Of a DNA stretch of 64,000 bases, positions 8,040 through 16,950 are shown in pieces; the first letter of the stretch is position 1; the number at the start of each line of letters is the position of its first letter. The position numbers and the translations under genes are program-made. Source of the DNA: Treponema sp. (GTDB lineage: Bacteria; Spirochaetota; Spirochaetia; Treponematales; Treponemataceae); NCBI GenBank assembly GCA_016290995.1, contig JAEEVR010000007.1:41066-105065 (forward strand), in the 5' to 3' direction. Under the pieces are notes generated by a model, which did not search any database, was not told the DNA's origin, and saw only the letters and a program-made list of their open reading frames with translations.

Positions 8040-10445
8040 ATGAAAAAGTCATTTCTCTTTTTAACGACAGCCTTTGCGTTGGCGTTGGCCGCGCCATTGC
8101 AGTTTTTTGCGCAGGAAGAATATTACGAGTCAAAGCCCCTTTATTCTTTGCCTAAAGTAATCGAGCCGCAAAAGGACAACGCGGTTCTTGTAAATAAAAA
8201 CGCTACGATAAAGCGCGTTACGGTTGAAGAAACAAAGAACACTTTGCTTGCGACTGAAGGCGGACTTAAAAAGATAAGCGCCAGCGGAAAGCAAACGACG
8301 CTTTGGAAGGACGGAAGCGTTCAGCAAATTCTTCCGGTGGAGAACGCCTTTTACTTTGTCACTTCCAAGGGAATCCTTTACACAAGCGACTTGCAAAATT
8401 TTGAATTGAGGAACAACGGACTTCCGACATACATAATCAAAAAATTCAAAAAGGGCGAGACCAGCCACGAAACCCACGCGCAAGACTTAAAGGACTTGGC
8501 CTTTAATCCGCTCAACCCGCAGGAAATGGTCACCGCCACAAAAGAGCGCGTTTACCTTACGCGCGACGGCGGCCTCAACTGGACCAACATCGGCTCCGCA
8601 AGCTTAAGGACAAACGGAATCAAAGCCGTAGCCGTCGCTTCGATGAAAACCGCGATGCCCGGCCAAAACGAAACGGTTGTTTTTATGGCCCATTCAATTT
8701 TGGGCTTTTGGTACTACAAGCCCGATTCGGCCAAGCCCGACTGGCTTGACGCAAACCGAGGCCTTGAGTGCAGCGATCCCAACAATTCTAGCGACGAAGT
8801 CTCCGACATTTTGCCGGTGGTGGCGCAAGACGGCGAAAAAAACCAGTGGTGCGAAATTTTCTTGTCGCAAACCTTTATGCCCCGCATCTACCACTTTGAC
8901 TTGGACGCTCAAAGAAGCGCCTGCGTTTACAAGGGAACGGAGCCCTGCGACACAATCGATTCCCTTTGGCAAAACGGAAACACAATTTCTTTTATCGCTC
9001 CCGGAAAAGTCGGAAGCTTTGACATGACAACGAATACCGCAAGCGAATTGAATGCATCGCTAAAGGATTACATCGCGGAATTTACAAAGAGCAAAGAATT
9101 GGTCAACGCCGCTTGGATTCCGGCGGAGAACGCGCGCGGCTTAAAAATCAACGGCGGCGTTTTGCTAAACGAGCTTTGGCTTTTGGACAGCGGAAAAATT
9201 CTTTCGCCATACGCCGCTAAAATCGACGGACAAAAAAGCCTTTACGTTCCGGCCTACCAAGCGCATCTTCCGGGCGGTTTTGAAAAATTCAAAAAGCTTA
9301 TTTTGGACAACAAGCTCAATTCCCTCGTAATCGACATGAAGGACGATTACGGTTTGATGCGCTTTGACGCGCAGGATCCGCTCCTTACGCAAAAGGGAGT
9401 CGTAAGCAAATACGCTTTGGACTTGGACAAGTTTGTAAAAACTTTCAAAGAAGAAAACATTTATTTGATCGCCCGCATCGTAGTCTTTAAAGACAGAAAC
9501 CTTTCAAACTACAACAACGGCCAGTACGCCGTTTGGGACAAAAAATACAACCGACCCTGGCAAGGCATCAGCGGAAGCGAAACCTTGGAGGACGGAACGA
9601 CCCAAACAAAATACTACGACGAAGCCTGGGTCGATCCCTTTTGCCCGGAAGTTTGGGAATACAACGTCGCGATCGCCAAGGAGCTTATTGCCCGCGGCTT
9701 TGACGAAATTCAATTTGACTACATCCGCTTTCCCACAGACGGCCAGAACCTTTACAACGCCAGCTACCGTTGGCAGACGCAGGGAATGGACAAAGAAGGC
9801 GCCTTGCGCAGCTTCCTTTCTTACGCCCGCGAGAACATCGACGCTCCGATCGGCATAGACATCTACGGAGCCAACGGCTGGTACCGCAGCGGAACGAGAA
9901 CAGGCCAGGACGTTGAGACGCTTGCCCAATACGTTGACGTAATTTGCCCGATGTTCTACCCCAGCCACTTTGAGCACAAGTTTATGAACTACTATCCCAA
10001 CGAGGAGCGGCCCTACCGCATTTACTATTACGGAACTTACCGCAACACGGTAATCGCCCGCGACCGCGTAGTCGTCCGTCCTTGGGTCCAGGCCTTCTTC
10101 CTTAACGTCCCTTATGACAGGCAGTTTTATGACAAGGAGTATGTTCTCAAGGAAGTCTTTGGCGTCCGCGACAGCGTTGACCGCGGATATATGTTCTGGA
10201 ACAACGTGGCCAATTACGTAAAGATTTCGCCCGACCCGGGCGACGCCGAATACACAGGACCTTCGCCCGAGGCCAGCTCCAACTTTAGAAAGCCGGCCAT
10301 CGGCCCAAAAGGACAGCCGATTTCGTTCTACGCCTCGCAAAAACAGGCCCTTCCGGCCGACAAGAATAATGTCAGTGTGTTAGATTCTGTCTTGCAAAAT
10401 TCCAAAATGTATGATAAAATATCTAAAGAGGAAGGTTCTTTATGA
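8040..10445 (+). CDS. Secreted glycoside-hydrolase-like protein (DUF4015) with propeller-like N-terminus
   Basis: The 801-residue protein has a signal peptide (about 1-24, ending FFAQ). The N-terminal half (about 40-380) contains BNR-like strands such as YLTRDGGLNWTNIGS, suggesting a beta-propeller. The C-terminal half (about 400-760) matches DUF4015, a TIM-barrel glycosidase-like family: LNSLVIDMKDDYG, ENIYLIARIVVFKD, GFDEIQFDYIRFPTDG, GIDIYGANGW and VDVICPMFYPSHF. Acidic residues in the FDYIRFP and MKDD segments are plausible catalytic positions. The substrate is unknown. The stop overlaps the next ATG by four bases (ATGA), so the two are translationally coupled. Confidence 0.8.
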   Translation: MKKSFLFLTTAFALALAAPLQFFAQEEYYESKPLYSLPKVIEPQKDNAVLVNKNATIKRVTVEETKNTLLATEGGLKKISASGKQTTLWKDGSVQQILPVENAFYFVTSKGILYTSDLQNFELRNNGLPTYIIKKFKKGETSHETHAQDLKDLAFNPLNPQEMVTATKERVYLTRDGGLNWTNIGSASLRTNGIKAVAVASMKTAMPGQNETVVFMAHSILGFWYYKPDSAKPDWLDANRGLECSDPNNSSDEVSDILPVVAQDGEKNQWCEIFLSQTFMPRIYHFDLDAQRSACVYKGTEPCDTIDSLWQNGNTISFIAPGKVGSFDMTTNTASELNASLKDYIAEFTKSKELVNAAWIPAENARGLKINGGVLLNELWLLDSGKILSPYAAKIDGQKSLYVPAYQAHLPGGFEKFKKLILDNKLNSLVIDMKDDYGLMRFDAQDPLLTQKGVVSKYALDLDKFVKTFKEENIYLIARIVVFKDRNLSNYNNGQYAVWDKKYNRPWQGISGSETLEDGTTQTKYYDEAWVDPFCPEVWEYNVAIAKELIARGFDEIQFDYIRFPTDGQNLYNASYRWQTQGMDKEGALRSFLSYARENIDAPIGIDIYGANGWYRSGTRTGQDVETLAQYVDVICPMFYPSHFEHKFMNYYPNEERPYRIYYYGTYRNTVIARDRVVVRPWVQAFFLNVPYDRQFYDKEYVLKEVFGVRDSVDRGYMFWNNVANYVKISPDPGDAEYTGPSPEASSNFRKPAIGPKGQPISFYASQKQALPADKNNVSVLDSVLQNSKMYDKISKEEGSL
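10392..10420 (+). promoter_or_regulatory. Possible internal promoter before the HD-GYP-like gene
   Basis: TTGCAA (10392-10397), 17 bases and TAAAAT (10415-10420) lie inside the 3' end of the DUF4015 gene. They could drive the downstream gene separately. GAGGAAGG just before 10442 is its ribosome binding site. Confidence 0.4.
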
Positions 10446-11863
10446 AAACTAAAAGTCTTTTTGTAGCGGCGATTTTCATCTGGGCCGCGCTCTTTATCGG
10501 AACTGCGTTCGCTCAGGACAACAACGAAAACGAAGCGATTTTGCAGCGCACGCAAGAGTTTTACAACAACGGCAATTACTTAAAAGCGATTGAATCTATC
10601 AACCAGGCCATCGACCTCAAAGAAAACCAAAAGGCTTTCCCTGAAAAAGTTCGCCTTATGGCCGAGGCGTCATATTTTGAATACATCGACGCGATGCAAA
10701 AAGAAGCCGCCGCGAACGGCGGACGCGTCAACGCAAAAAACTTTGACAAATACATCGTGCAGCTTGAGTTGCACCCGCAGGCCGCCAGCCAAAGAATTTT
10801 CACTATTGTTGAAAGCATATTTGAAAGCGAGCTTGAAGCGCTTCAGGCTGAGCGCCAAAAGTACATGGACAACAAGAACAACAAGTGGAACAAAATCAAC
10901 GAGCGCGTTGACTTCCTTGAGGACAAGCAGAATGAATTGTTTGACGTTGTTTCCGGCCGCGTGACTGTCGCCCAGATTAAGCTGGCGATTGCGGAAGTCG
11001 AAATGAAAAAATTGGACAAGGCGCTTAAGATCGCTGTTTTGTGCGTCGGCGTTTTGCTCATCATTGTCGTCTGCATTCTTATCGTAATCGTTTACAAAAA
11101 CTACAAGCGCCGTAAGCAGGCTCAGGCTCACTTTGAAACTTCGATGGAAGTCATCTCTTCAATGGGAAAGGACTTTCAGGAGAATCCGGACTTGGCCGCC
11201 GCTGCCAAAGAAGACGCAAAGAAGCATGCGATCACTTCGGCGATTTTGCTTGGAGACGCGGAGCTTTCAAAGCAAATCATGGACTTCTTCTCTACGGTTG
11301 AAAACCGCAAGTTGATGGCCGACTTGCAGAGCAAGTGTTTTGCGCTTGGCGACAAAATCGACAAGTACACCTTCCGCCAAAGAACAAGCCGCAAGGTTTC
11401 TGAATTGGTTCTTAAAGTTTGCAACGAAGCCAAGCTTAACAAGGACGTCGCTTTGGTTTGCTACTGCGCGTCAATGGTTTACGACGCCGGTTTCCTTGCC
11501 GTTCCCAAGAGCATCTTGACGGGCAAAGACCTTACTATGAAGGAACGCCAAAAGATTCGCGAGCACGTTCAGAACGCCGCCGAATACTTTGACTTTGTTC
11601 CGGATCAAATCAAGACGATTTTCTTGCAGGCCGCCGAATTCCACCACGAGAACATGGACGGAAAGGGCTACCTTGCCGGCTTGAGCGGAGCGAAGATTCC
11701 GTTTATCGCGCGCGTTATCCGCGTTTGCGAAAGCTACATTTCTCTTACAAGCAAGCGCGCTTACCGCGAGATTATGGACAGCGACGCCGCCGTTAAAGAG
11801 ATGAAGTCAAAAGCTGGAATCTACGATCCTAAAATCATCGACTTGTTGGAAAAAGTCATCTAA
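10442..11863 (+). CDS. Membrane protein with degenerate HD-GYP domain
   Basis: The 473-residue protein has a signal peptide (1-24), a helical TPR-like and coiled-coil extracytoplasmic region (about 30-195, ending VDFLEDKQNELF), one transmembrane helix (about 199-220) and a cytoplasmic C-terminus. Residues about 300-473 follow the HD-GYP pattern (cyclic-di-GMP phosphodiesterase) throughout. However, the metal-ligand HD is YD (MVYDAG), the following Lys is Phe, the first His of YTxxH is lost (YTFRQRTSR), GYP is GYL, and the last Asp pair is VCESYISL. HHENMDG is kept. Catalysis is therefore unlikely; a sensor or binding role is inference. It precedes mnmE by two bases. Confidence 0.78.
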   Translation: MKTKSLFVAAIFIWAALFIGTAFAQDNNENEAILQRTQEFYNNGNYLKAIESINQAIDLKENQKAFPEKVRLMAEASYFEYIDAMQKEAAANGGRVNAKNFDKYIVQLELHPQAASQRIFTIVESIFESELEALQAERQKYMDNKNNKWNKINERVDFLEDKQNELFDVVSGRVTVAQIKLAIAEVEMKKLDKALKIAVLCVGVLLIIVVCILIVIVYKNYKRRKQAQAHFETSMEVISSMGKDFQENPDLAAAAKEDAKKHAITSAILLGDAELSKQIMDFFSTVENRKLMADLQSKCFALGDKIDKYTFRQRTSRKVSELVLKVCNEAKLNKDVALVCYCASMVYDAGFLAVPKSILTGKDLTMKERQKIREHVQNAAEYFDFVPDQIKTIFLQAAEFHHENMDGKGYLAGLSGAKIPFIARVIRVCESYISLTSKRAYREIMDSDAAVKEMKSKAGIYDPKIIDLLEKVI

Positions 11864-11865
11864 CT

Positions 11866-13293
11866 TTGGACAACACAGGCTACACGCCCGAAGAGCCGAT
11901 TGCGGCGGTTGCCACTGCGCTGGCGCCGGCCGCTCTCGGCATCATTCGAGTCTCGGGCAAAAACTCAATACAACTTTTATCTAAAATTTTTTCCCGTCCC
12001 AAGGCTTTAAACGAGGCCGCCGGCAACACTATCGTTTATGGCTGGATAGTGGAACGGTCGCAAGACCAAAATGCCGCGCGGGTGGACGAGGTTTTGGTGT
12101 CGGTTTTCCGCGCGCCAAAATCTTTTACCGGCGAAGAAATGGCCGAAATCTCTTGCCACGGCGGAACGGCTGTGGTGACCCAAATATTCAACCTTCTTTT
12201 GCAAAACGGCTTTAGGCAAGCCGAGCGCGGCGAGTTTACCTTCCGCGCCTTTATCAACGGAAAGGCTGACCTTACAAAGGCCGAGGCCGTGCGCGAAATC
12301 ATCGAAAGCCGCACAAACGCTTCAAGCCAAAAGGCGGCGGGCCGTTTGGCCGGAAACTTGCAGGCGCAGATCGCCGCGATTCAAAAATCCTTGATTGACA
12401 CGCTGGCCCAAATCGAAGTGGAAATCGAATACCCAGAAGACGAAGAGACAATCGCCGACGCGTACGACCAAACAAAATTGCTTGAAGCGATCGCGCAACT
12501 TGAAACGCTTGCCTCAACTTGGAAAAGCGAAAAGCTTTACCAAGAAGGCGCCCGCCTGGTTCTTTGCGGAAAAACCAACGCGGGAAAATCAAGCCTGTTC
12601 AACAGCCTTTTAAAGGAAGAGCGCGCGATCGTAAGCGACATCGAAGGAACTACTCGCGACTGGATAGAAAGCTGGATAAGCATTGACGGAATTCCCGCGC
12701 GCCTTTTTGACACGGCGGGCTTGCGTTCCACCAGCGACGAAATAGAGGCTCGCGGCGTTGAAAGCGCCAAGGAACTGAGCGACGAGGCCGACTTGCTTTT
12801 GTACTTGGCCGACGTGACTTTGCCCAAGGATCAAATCGACCTGGCTTTTTTGGCGGAACGAAAGGAGCCTGTGATTTTTGTTTGGAACAAGCTGGACAAG
12901 TTGCCGCAAGACCAAAAAGCCGCGATTTCCGAAGCCAAAAAATTTTATGAGGCCGCCAGCAAAAAAATCCCCGCGCTTTCCGGGCAAGTTTTTGTCAGCG
13001 CCAAAAACGGCGGCGGCGTAAAGGATTTGGTCGCGATGGCCAAAGCTTTATTGCTTAAAGGCCAGGAAACGGAGCGAAGCCAAGCCGGTTTGGGAAGCGA
13101 GCGCCAAAAGCGTTTGGTTGAAAGCGCTCTGGAAAGCTTGCGCCACGCCGCCGGCTTGCAAAAAGGATATTCGCTTGACGCGGCCGTCCAAGACATTGAG
13201 GACGCGCTGGACTTTTTGGGCGAGCTTACAGGCCGCGTGACCGCCGACGACATTTTGGACAGCGTCTTTAGCAATTTTTGCGTGGGAAAATAA
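11866..13293 (+). CDS. mnmE: tRNA uridine-5-carboxymethylaminomethyl(34) GTPase MnmE
   Basis: With MnmG, modifies wobble U34 of several tRNAs. The 475 residues show the N-terminal tetrahydrofolate-binding domain (IAAVATALAPAALGIIRVSG), the central G domain with G1 CGKTNAGKSSLFN, G2 IEGTTRD, G3 DTAG and G4 NKLD, and the C-terminal cysteine motif in FCVGK. Length and order match MnmE. The start is a TTG three bases after the preceding stop, with only a weak ribosome binding site (GGAAAAAG), so translation may depend on coupling to the upstream gene. Confidence 0.95.
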   Translation: MDNTGYTPEEPIAAVATALAPAALGIIRVSGKNSIQLLSKIFSRPKALNEAAGNTIVYGWIVERSQDQNAARVDEVLVSVFRAPKSFTGEEMAEISCHGGTAVVTQIFNLLLQNGFRQAERGEFTFRAFINGKADLTKAEAVREIIESRTNASSQKAAGRLAGNLQAQIAAIQKSLIDTLAQIEVEIEYPEDEETIADAYDQTKLLEAIAQLETLASTWKSEKLYQEGARLVLCGKTNAGKSSLFNSLLKEERAIVSDIEGTTRDWIESWISIDGIPARLFDTAGLRSTSDEIEARGVESAKELSDEADLLLYLADVTLPKDQIDLAFLAERKEPVIFVWNKLDKLPQDQKAAISEAKKFYEAASKKIPALSGQVFVSAKNGGGVKDLVAMAKALLLKGQETERSQAGLGSERQKRLVESALESLRHAAGLQKGYSLDAAVQDIEDALDFLGELTGRVTADDILDSVFSNFCVGK

Positions 13294-13324
13294 CCGGCCG
13301 CTGCCTGCTACATTCTGCCCGCTC

Positions 13325-13353
13325 TTGCGCAAAAGGCCGCGATTCGTTACAAT
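13325..13353 (+). promoter_or_regulatory. Predicted promoter of the pyr operon
   Basis: TTGCGC (13325-13330), 17 bases and TACAAT (13348-13353) precede an AAGGAG ribosome binding site and the pyrB ATG at 13378. No attenuator-like leader fits in the short 5' end. Confidence 0.5.
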
Positions 13354-13377
13354 AGCAAAAATTCTAAGGAGCCATTA

Positions 13378-14301
13378 ATGCTTAAAGGCCGTCACGTAAT
13401 CCAACCTGATGATTTGTCGGTTGCGGAGATTGAGGAAATCTGCGCTCTGGCAGAGCAAATTATTGTTGATCCAAATTCTTTTAAAGATGTGTGCCGCGGG
13501 AAAATTCTTGCGGCGCTTTTTTTTGAGCCAAGCACCCGCACGCGCCTAAGCTTTGAGGCTGCGATGCTGCGCTTGGGCGGAGCGGTGGAAGGCTTTGCCG
13601 ACGCGAGCTACACTTCCACCACAAAGGGAGAAATCTTGGCCGACACGATTCGCGTTGTTTCAAGCTACGCGGACGTAATCGCGATGAGAAGCCCCAAAGA
13701 AGGCGCCGCGCTCTTGGCCTCAAAATATTCTGACTGCCCGATAATCAACGCGGGCGACGGCGGCCACTTTCACCCGACGCAAACTTTGACAGACCTTTTG
13801 ACGATACGAAGACTGCGCGGCAGTTTTGAAAACCAGACGGTTTGCTTTGTGGGCGACTTAAAGTTTGGCCGCACCGTTCACTCTTTGACGCAAGCGATGT
13901 GCCGCTATCCCGGAAACAAGTTCATCTTTGTAAGCCCAAAGGAGCTTACCGTTCCCGAGTACATGATAGAAGACATCCTAAAGCCCGCGGGCGTTCAGTA
14001 CGAATGCGCCGAGCGAATGGAAGATGTGATAGACAAGGCCGACATCCTTTACATGACCCGCGTCCAAAAGGAGCGCTTCTTTAACGAGCAGGACTACATC
14101 CGCCTAAAGGACAGCTACATTTTGGACAAGGAAAAGATGAAGCTTGCAAAGAGCGATATGATTGTCCTGCACCCGCTTCCCCGCGTGAACGAAATTTCTT
14201 ACGAAGTTGACGACGACCCCCGCGCCGCGTACTTTAAGCAAGTCAAGTTTGGAATGTACGCGCGAATGAGCCTTATCGCCAAGTTGACAGGAGCCCTCTG
14301 A
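13378..14301 (+). CDS. pyrB: Aspartate carbamoyltransferase, catalytic chain
   Basis: Joins carbamoyl phosphate and aspartate in the first committed step of pyrimidine synthesis. The 307 residues show the carbamoyl-phosphate site [16 protein letters not shown] (about residues 44-59), [29 protein letters not shown] and [11 protein letters not shown]. Having PyrB followed by a separate PyrI is the class B (E. coli-like) arrangement with allosteric control. The stop overlaps the pyrI ATG (TGATG), so equal production of both chains is likely. Confidence 0.97.
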   Translation: MLKGRHVIQPDDLSVAEIEEICALAEQIIVDPNSFKDVCRGKILAALFFEPSTRTRLSFEAAMLRLGGAVEGFADASYTSTTKGEILADTIRVVSSYADVIAMRSPKEGAALLASKYSDCPIINAGDGGHFHPTQTLTDLLTIRRLRGSFENQTVCFVGDLKFGRTVHSLTQAMCRYPGNKFIFVSPKELTVPEYMIEDILKPAGVQYECAERMEDVIDKADILYMTRVQKERFFNEQDYIRLKDSYILDKEKMKLAKSDMIVLHPLPRVNEISYEVDDDPRAAYFKQVKFGMYARMSLIAKLTGAL

Positions 14302-14750
14302 TGTTGAATGTAGAAACGATAAAAAACGGTTTGGTCATCGACCACATTTGCGCGGGCTACGGCCCAAAGATTTTTAACTGGCTTGGACTTGCCAACGCGC
14401 GCTTTACCGCGGCGCTTGTGATGAACGTTCAGTCCAAAAAGGGCGGAAAAAAAGACATCATCAAAATCGACAACATAATCAACATCGACTATTCGGTCTT
14501 GGGCTTTATCGACCCAAACATCACAGTGAACGTGATCAAGGACGAAAAGATTGTCGAAAAAATCAAGATGGAGCTTCCGCAAAAAGTGACCGGCGTAATC
14601 CACTGCAAAAATCCCCGTTGCATCACCGCGAGCGAAAAATACATTCCGCAAAGCTTTCACTTGGTTGACAGGACCCGCGCCCTTTACCGCTGCGAATACT
14701 GCGACACCTTGTACAAGGCCGGCCCCCAAGGCGAGGCGGTGGAGTTGTAG
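14301..14750 (+). CDS. pyrI: Aspartate carbamoyltransferase, regulatory chain
   Basis: Binds CTP/ATP and the catalytic chain to give allosteric ATCase. The 149 residues have the N-terminal nucleotide-binding domain ([20 protein letters not shown]) and the C-terminal zinc domain with four cysteines in CKNPRC and CEYC. It overlaps pyrB by one base and is followed after 10 bases by pyrC. Presence of PyrI implies feedback control of the pathway by end product. Confidence 0.96.
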   Translation: MLNVETIKNGLVIDHICAGYGPKIFNWLGLANARFTAALVMNVQSKKGGKKDIIKIDNIINIDYSVLGFIDPNITVNVIKDEKIVEKIKMELPQKVTGVIHCKNPRCITASEKYIPQSFHLVDRTRALYRCEYCDTLYKAGPQGEAVEL

Positions 14751-14760
14751 GGCAAAGGCA

Positions 14761-16146
14761 ATGACCATAATTTACAACGCGCGGATTGTTGACGAGAACA
14801 CAGACAAAAAAGGCGCGGTTATCATTGACGGAAAGAAAATCAAGCGCGTCATTTACGGAGCGGCAAAGTCCGCGGATTTCTGCTCTATTGGCGCAAAAAC
14901 AATTTACGCCATCGACGCGCATGGCCTTGTTTTGGCGCCGGCCTTTATCGACATGCACGCGCACTTCCGCTATCCGGGGCAGACGCAAAAAGAGGACTTG
15001 GATTCCGCGCTAAAGGCGGCCGCTGCCGGCGGCTTTGGAACGCTAGTCCTTATGCCCAACACAAATCCCGTCGTGTCGTCAAAAGCGCAGGCGCTAAAGG
15101 TTGACGCGGAAGCGGCGGAACGAAAAATGTCGCGCGTATTCCAAACCGTAAGCTTGACCAAAAACTTTGACGGCGTTACAACCGCTCATCTTGCCGCGCT
15201 GGACAAAAAGACAACGCCCGTGATCAGCGAGGACGGCCGCGAAGTTGCAAGCTCCGCCGTGATGTTGGAAGCGATGAAAATCGCCGCCAAGAAAAAAATC
15301 ATCGTAAGCTGCCACTGCGAAGACCCGACTCTTGCCGCGCTTGCAAAAACTTACAGGACGCGCGCGCTGCAGCTTATGGCCAAGCATAAAATTCCCGCAT
15401 GGGGAGCGATAGACAAAAAGGCTTTGGCCGCCGTTCCAAAAAGCGCGCTTGAACAAATCGTTCAAAACATAAAAGAGGCCAACTCGCTTTTGGAACTTGC
15501 AGAGGACGCTGCCACCGAGCGCAACATCCTGCTTGCGCAAAAGGCCGGCTGCCACATTCACCTTTGCCACGTTTCCACCGTAAAAAGCGTGACGGCCGCC
15601 CGTCGCGCCAAGGCGGAAGAAAAAAATTACAAAAACGGATTCAAAATAACTTTTGAAATCACGCCGCATCATTTGGCATTGGAAGGAACGGCAGTTCCAA
15701 AAATATTCGCCTTTGTAAACCCGCCGCTTAGGACAAGCCAAGACCGCGCCGCGCTTTTGGCCGCGCTCAAAGACGGAACTGCTGACTGCATCGCCACCGA
15801 CCACGCTCCGCACACGATGGAGGACAAGGCGGCCGGCGCTCCTGGCTTTACCGGATTGGAAACTGCCTACGCCGTTTGCAATACCGTTCTATGCAAGAAA
15901 GAAAAGATTCCCGCGCAAAAACTGATGGCGCTGATGTCGGCAAGGCCCGCGCGAATTTTGGGTTTGAAAAAAGGCTTGGTCGCGGCCGGCTACGACGCCG
16001 ACTTGGTCTTGCTGGACCCCGACAAAAAATGGCGCGTAGATTCTTCGCAGTTTTACAGCAAGGGAAAAGCCACGCCGCTTGACGGAAAAACTTTGACCGG
16101 CCGCGTTGTCGCAACGATCGTCGCGGGACAGAGGATTGGCGAATGA
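14761..16146 (+). CDS. pyrC: Dihydroorotase, type I
   Basis: Closes carbamoyl aspartate to dihydroorotate. The 461-residue length fits the long type I class. Visible metal and substrate motifs are DMHAHFRYPGQTQKED (HxH), the MPNTNP loop, the CHCED and HLCHVST histidines, and the ATDHAPHTMEDK aspartate. The ATG at 14761 follows the pyrI stop by 10 bases and begins the family's first strand (MTIIYNARIVD); an upstream start at 14665 would lie within pyrI. The stop overlaps the next ATG by four bases. Confidence 0.95.
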   Translation: MTIIYNARIVDENTDKKGAVIIDGKKIKRVIYGAAKSADFCSIGAKTIYAIDAHGLVLAPAFIDMHAHFRYPGQTQKEDLDSALKAAAAGGFGTLVLMPNTNPVVSSKAQALKVDAEAAERKMSRVFQTVSLTKNFDGVTTAHLAALDKKTTPVISEDGREVASSAVMLEAMKIAAKKKIIVSCHCEDPTLAALAKTYRTRALQLMAKHKIPAWGAIDKKALAAVPKSALEQIVQNIKEANSLLELAEDAATERNILLAQKAGCHIHLCHVSTVKSVTAARRAKAEEKNYKNGFKITFEITPHHLALEGTAVPKIFAFVNPPLRTSQDRAALLAALKDGTADCIATDHAPHTMEDKAAGAPGFTGLETAYAVCNTVLCKKEKIPAQKLMALMSARPARILGLKKGLVAAGYDADLVLLDPDKKWRVDSSQFYSKGKATPLDGKTLTGRVVATIVAGQRIGE

Positions 16147-16904
16147 ATTCATATCAATTGTTTGTCGTAGCCGCTTTTTTGTTTTTTACCGGCTCCGTGT
16201 TGGGCTGGTTCATCGAGCTTTTTTACAGAAAATTTTTTGAGCGCGTCCAGAATCCGCAAAGGCGCTGGGTGAACCCGGGCTTTTTGACGGGCCCCTGGCT
16301 TCCTGTTTACGGCATTGGCGCCCTGGCGCTTTTTGCGATGAGCTTTGTAGAAACGTTCATTAGCGGACTGGACAAGGGCGGAGCGGCGCACTATGTTCTT
16401 ATGATTGTCTTTATGGCGCTTATAATGACGGGCATCGAGTTTGCCGCGGGAATCATTTTTATAAAGGGAATGAAAATCCGCCTTTGGGATTATTCGGAAG
16501 AGTGGGGCAACTTGTGGGGAATCATTTGTCCCAAGTACGCGCTCTTTTGGGCGGCGCTTTCCGCGGCCTATTACTTTTTGCTCTTCCCGCCGTTTTTGGA
16601 TTTGGTCATGTGGTTCATCGAGCATCCCTGGTTTTCGTTTGTCGTCGGAACCTTGTTTGGAATCTTTGTCGTGGACTGCGCCTTTTCTTTGCGGCTTGGA
16701 ACGGCATTGCGCAAAAAGGCCATGCAAATCGACGCGGCCAGCGCGATCAACATTCAAAAAATGCAAACCGTCCTTCGCCAAGACCGCGTGGCCAAATTCT
16801 TTAGCGCGCATTCCGAGCGCTTCCTGACGGAAAAGCTACAAAGCTTTGAGGACTTTATAAGCCGCTCCCCCGCCAAGATGAGCGCTAGTCGAGAAGACAA
16901 GTAG
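16143..16904 (+). CDS. CmpB-like putative ABC-transporter type IV membrane protein
   Basis: The 253-residue protein has five or more hydrophobic helices and the conserved segments of PF06541 (ABC_trans_CmpB): GWFIELFYRKFF, NPGFLTGPWLPVYGIGAL and RLWDYSEEWGNLWGIICPKYALFW. No ATPase partner or other transporter gene is nearby, and the biochemical role of the family is not settled. The C-terminal 60 residues are polar and cytoplasmic. Its ATG overlaps the pyrC stop (ATGA), so it belongs to the pyr transcript although a pyrimidine role is not implied. Confidence 0.78.
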   Translation: MNSYQLFVVAAFLFFTGSVLGWFIELFYRKFFERVQNPQRRWVNPGFLTGPWLPVYGIGALALFAMSFVETFISGLDKGGAAHYVLMIVFMALIMTGIEFAAGIIFIKGMKIRLWDYSEEWGNLWGIICPKYALFWAALSAAYYFLLFPPFLDLVMWFIEHPWFSFVVGTLFGIFVVDCAFSLRLGTALRKKAMQIDAASAINIQKMQTVLRQDRVAKFFSAHSERFLTEKLQSFEDFISRSPAKMSASREDK

Positions 16905-16915
16905 CTTCTCAACAC

Positions 16916-16944
16916 TTGAACGCCCTTCTCATTTCCGTTACAAT
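16916..16944 (+). promoter_or_regulatory. Predicted ettA promoter, leaderless
   Basis: TTGAAC (16916-16921), 17 bases and TACAAT (16939-16944) lie so close to the ATG at 16951 (six bases between) that the transcript should begin at or next to the start codon. No ribosome binding site is present. Confidence 0.6.
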
Positions 16945-16950
16945 TAACTC

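Noticed and set aside
9504..10340. 278-codon open frame on the minus strand
   Set aside because: It is the antisense of the DUF4015 coding region, with low-complexity Val/Gly/Ala composition typical of shadow frames here.
16149..16811. 220-codon minus-strand frame opposite the CmpB-like gene
   Set aside because: Runs of Lys, Arg and Gln reflect antisense of a hydrophobic membrane protein; no ribosome binding site.
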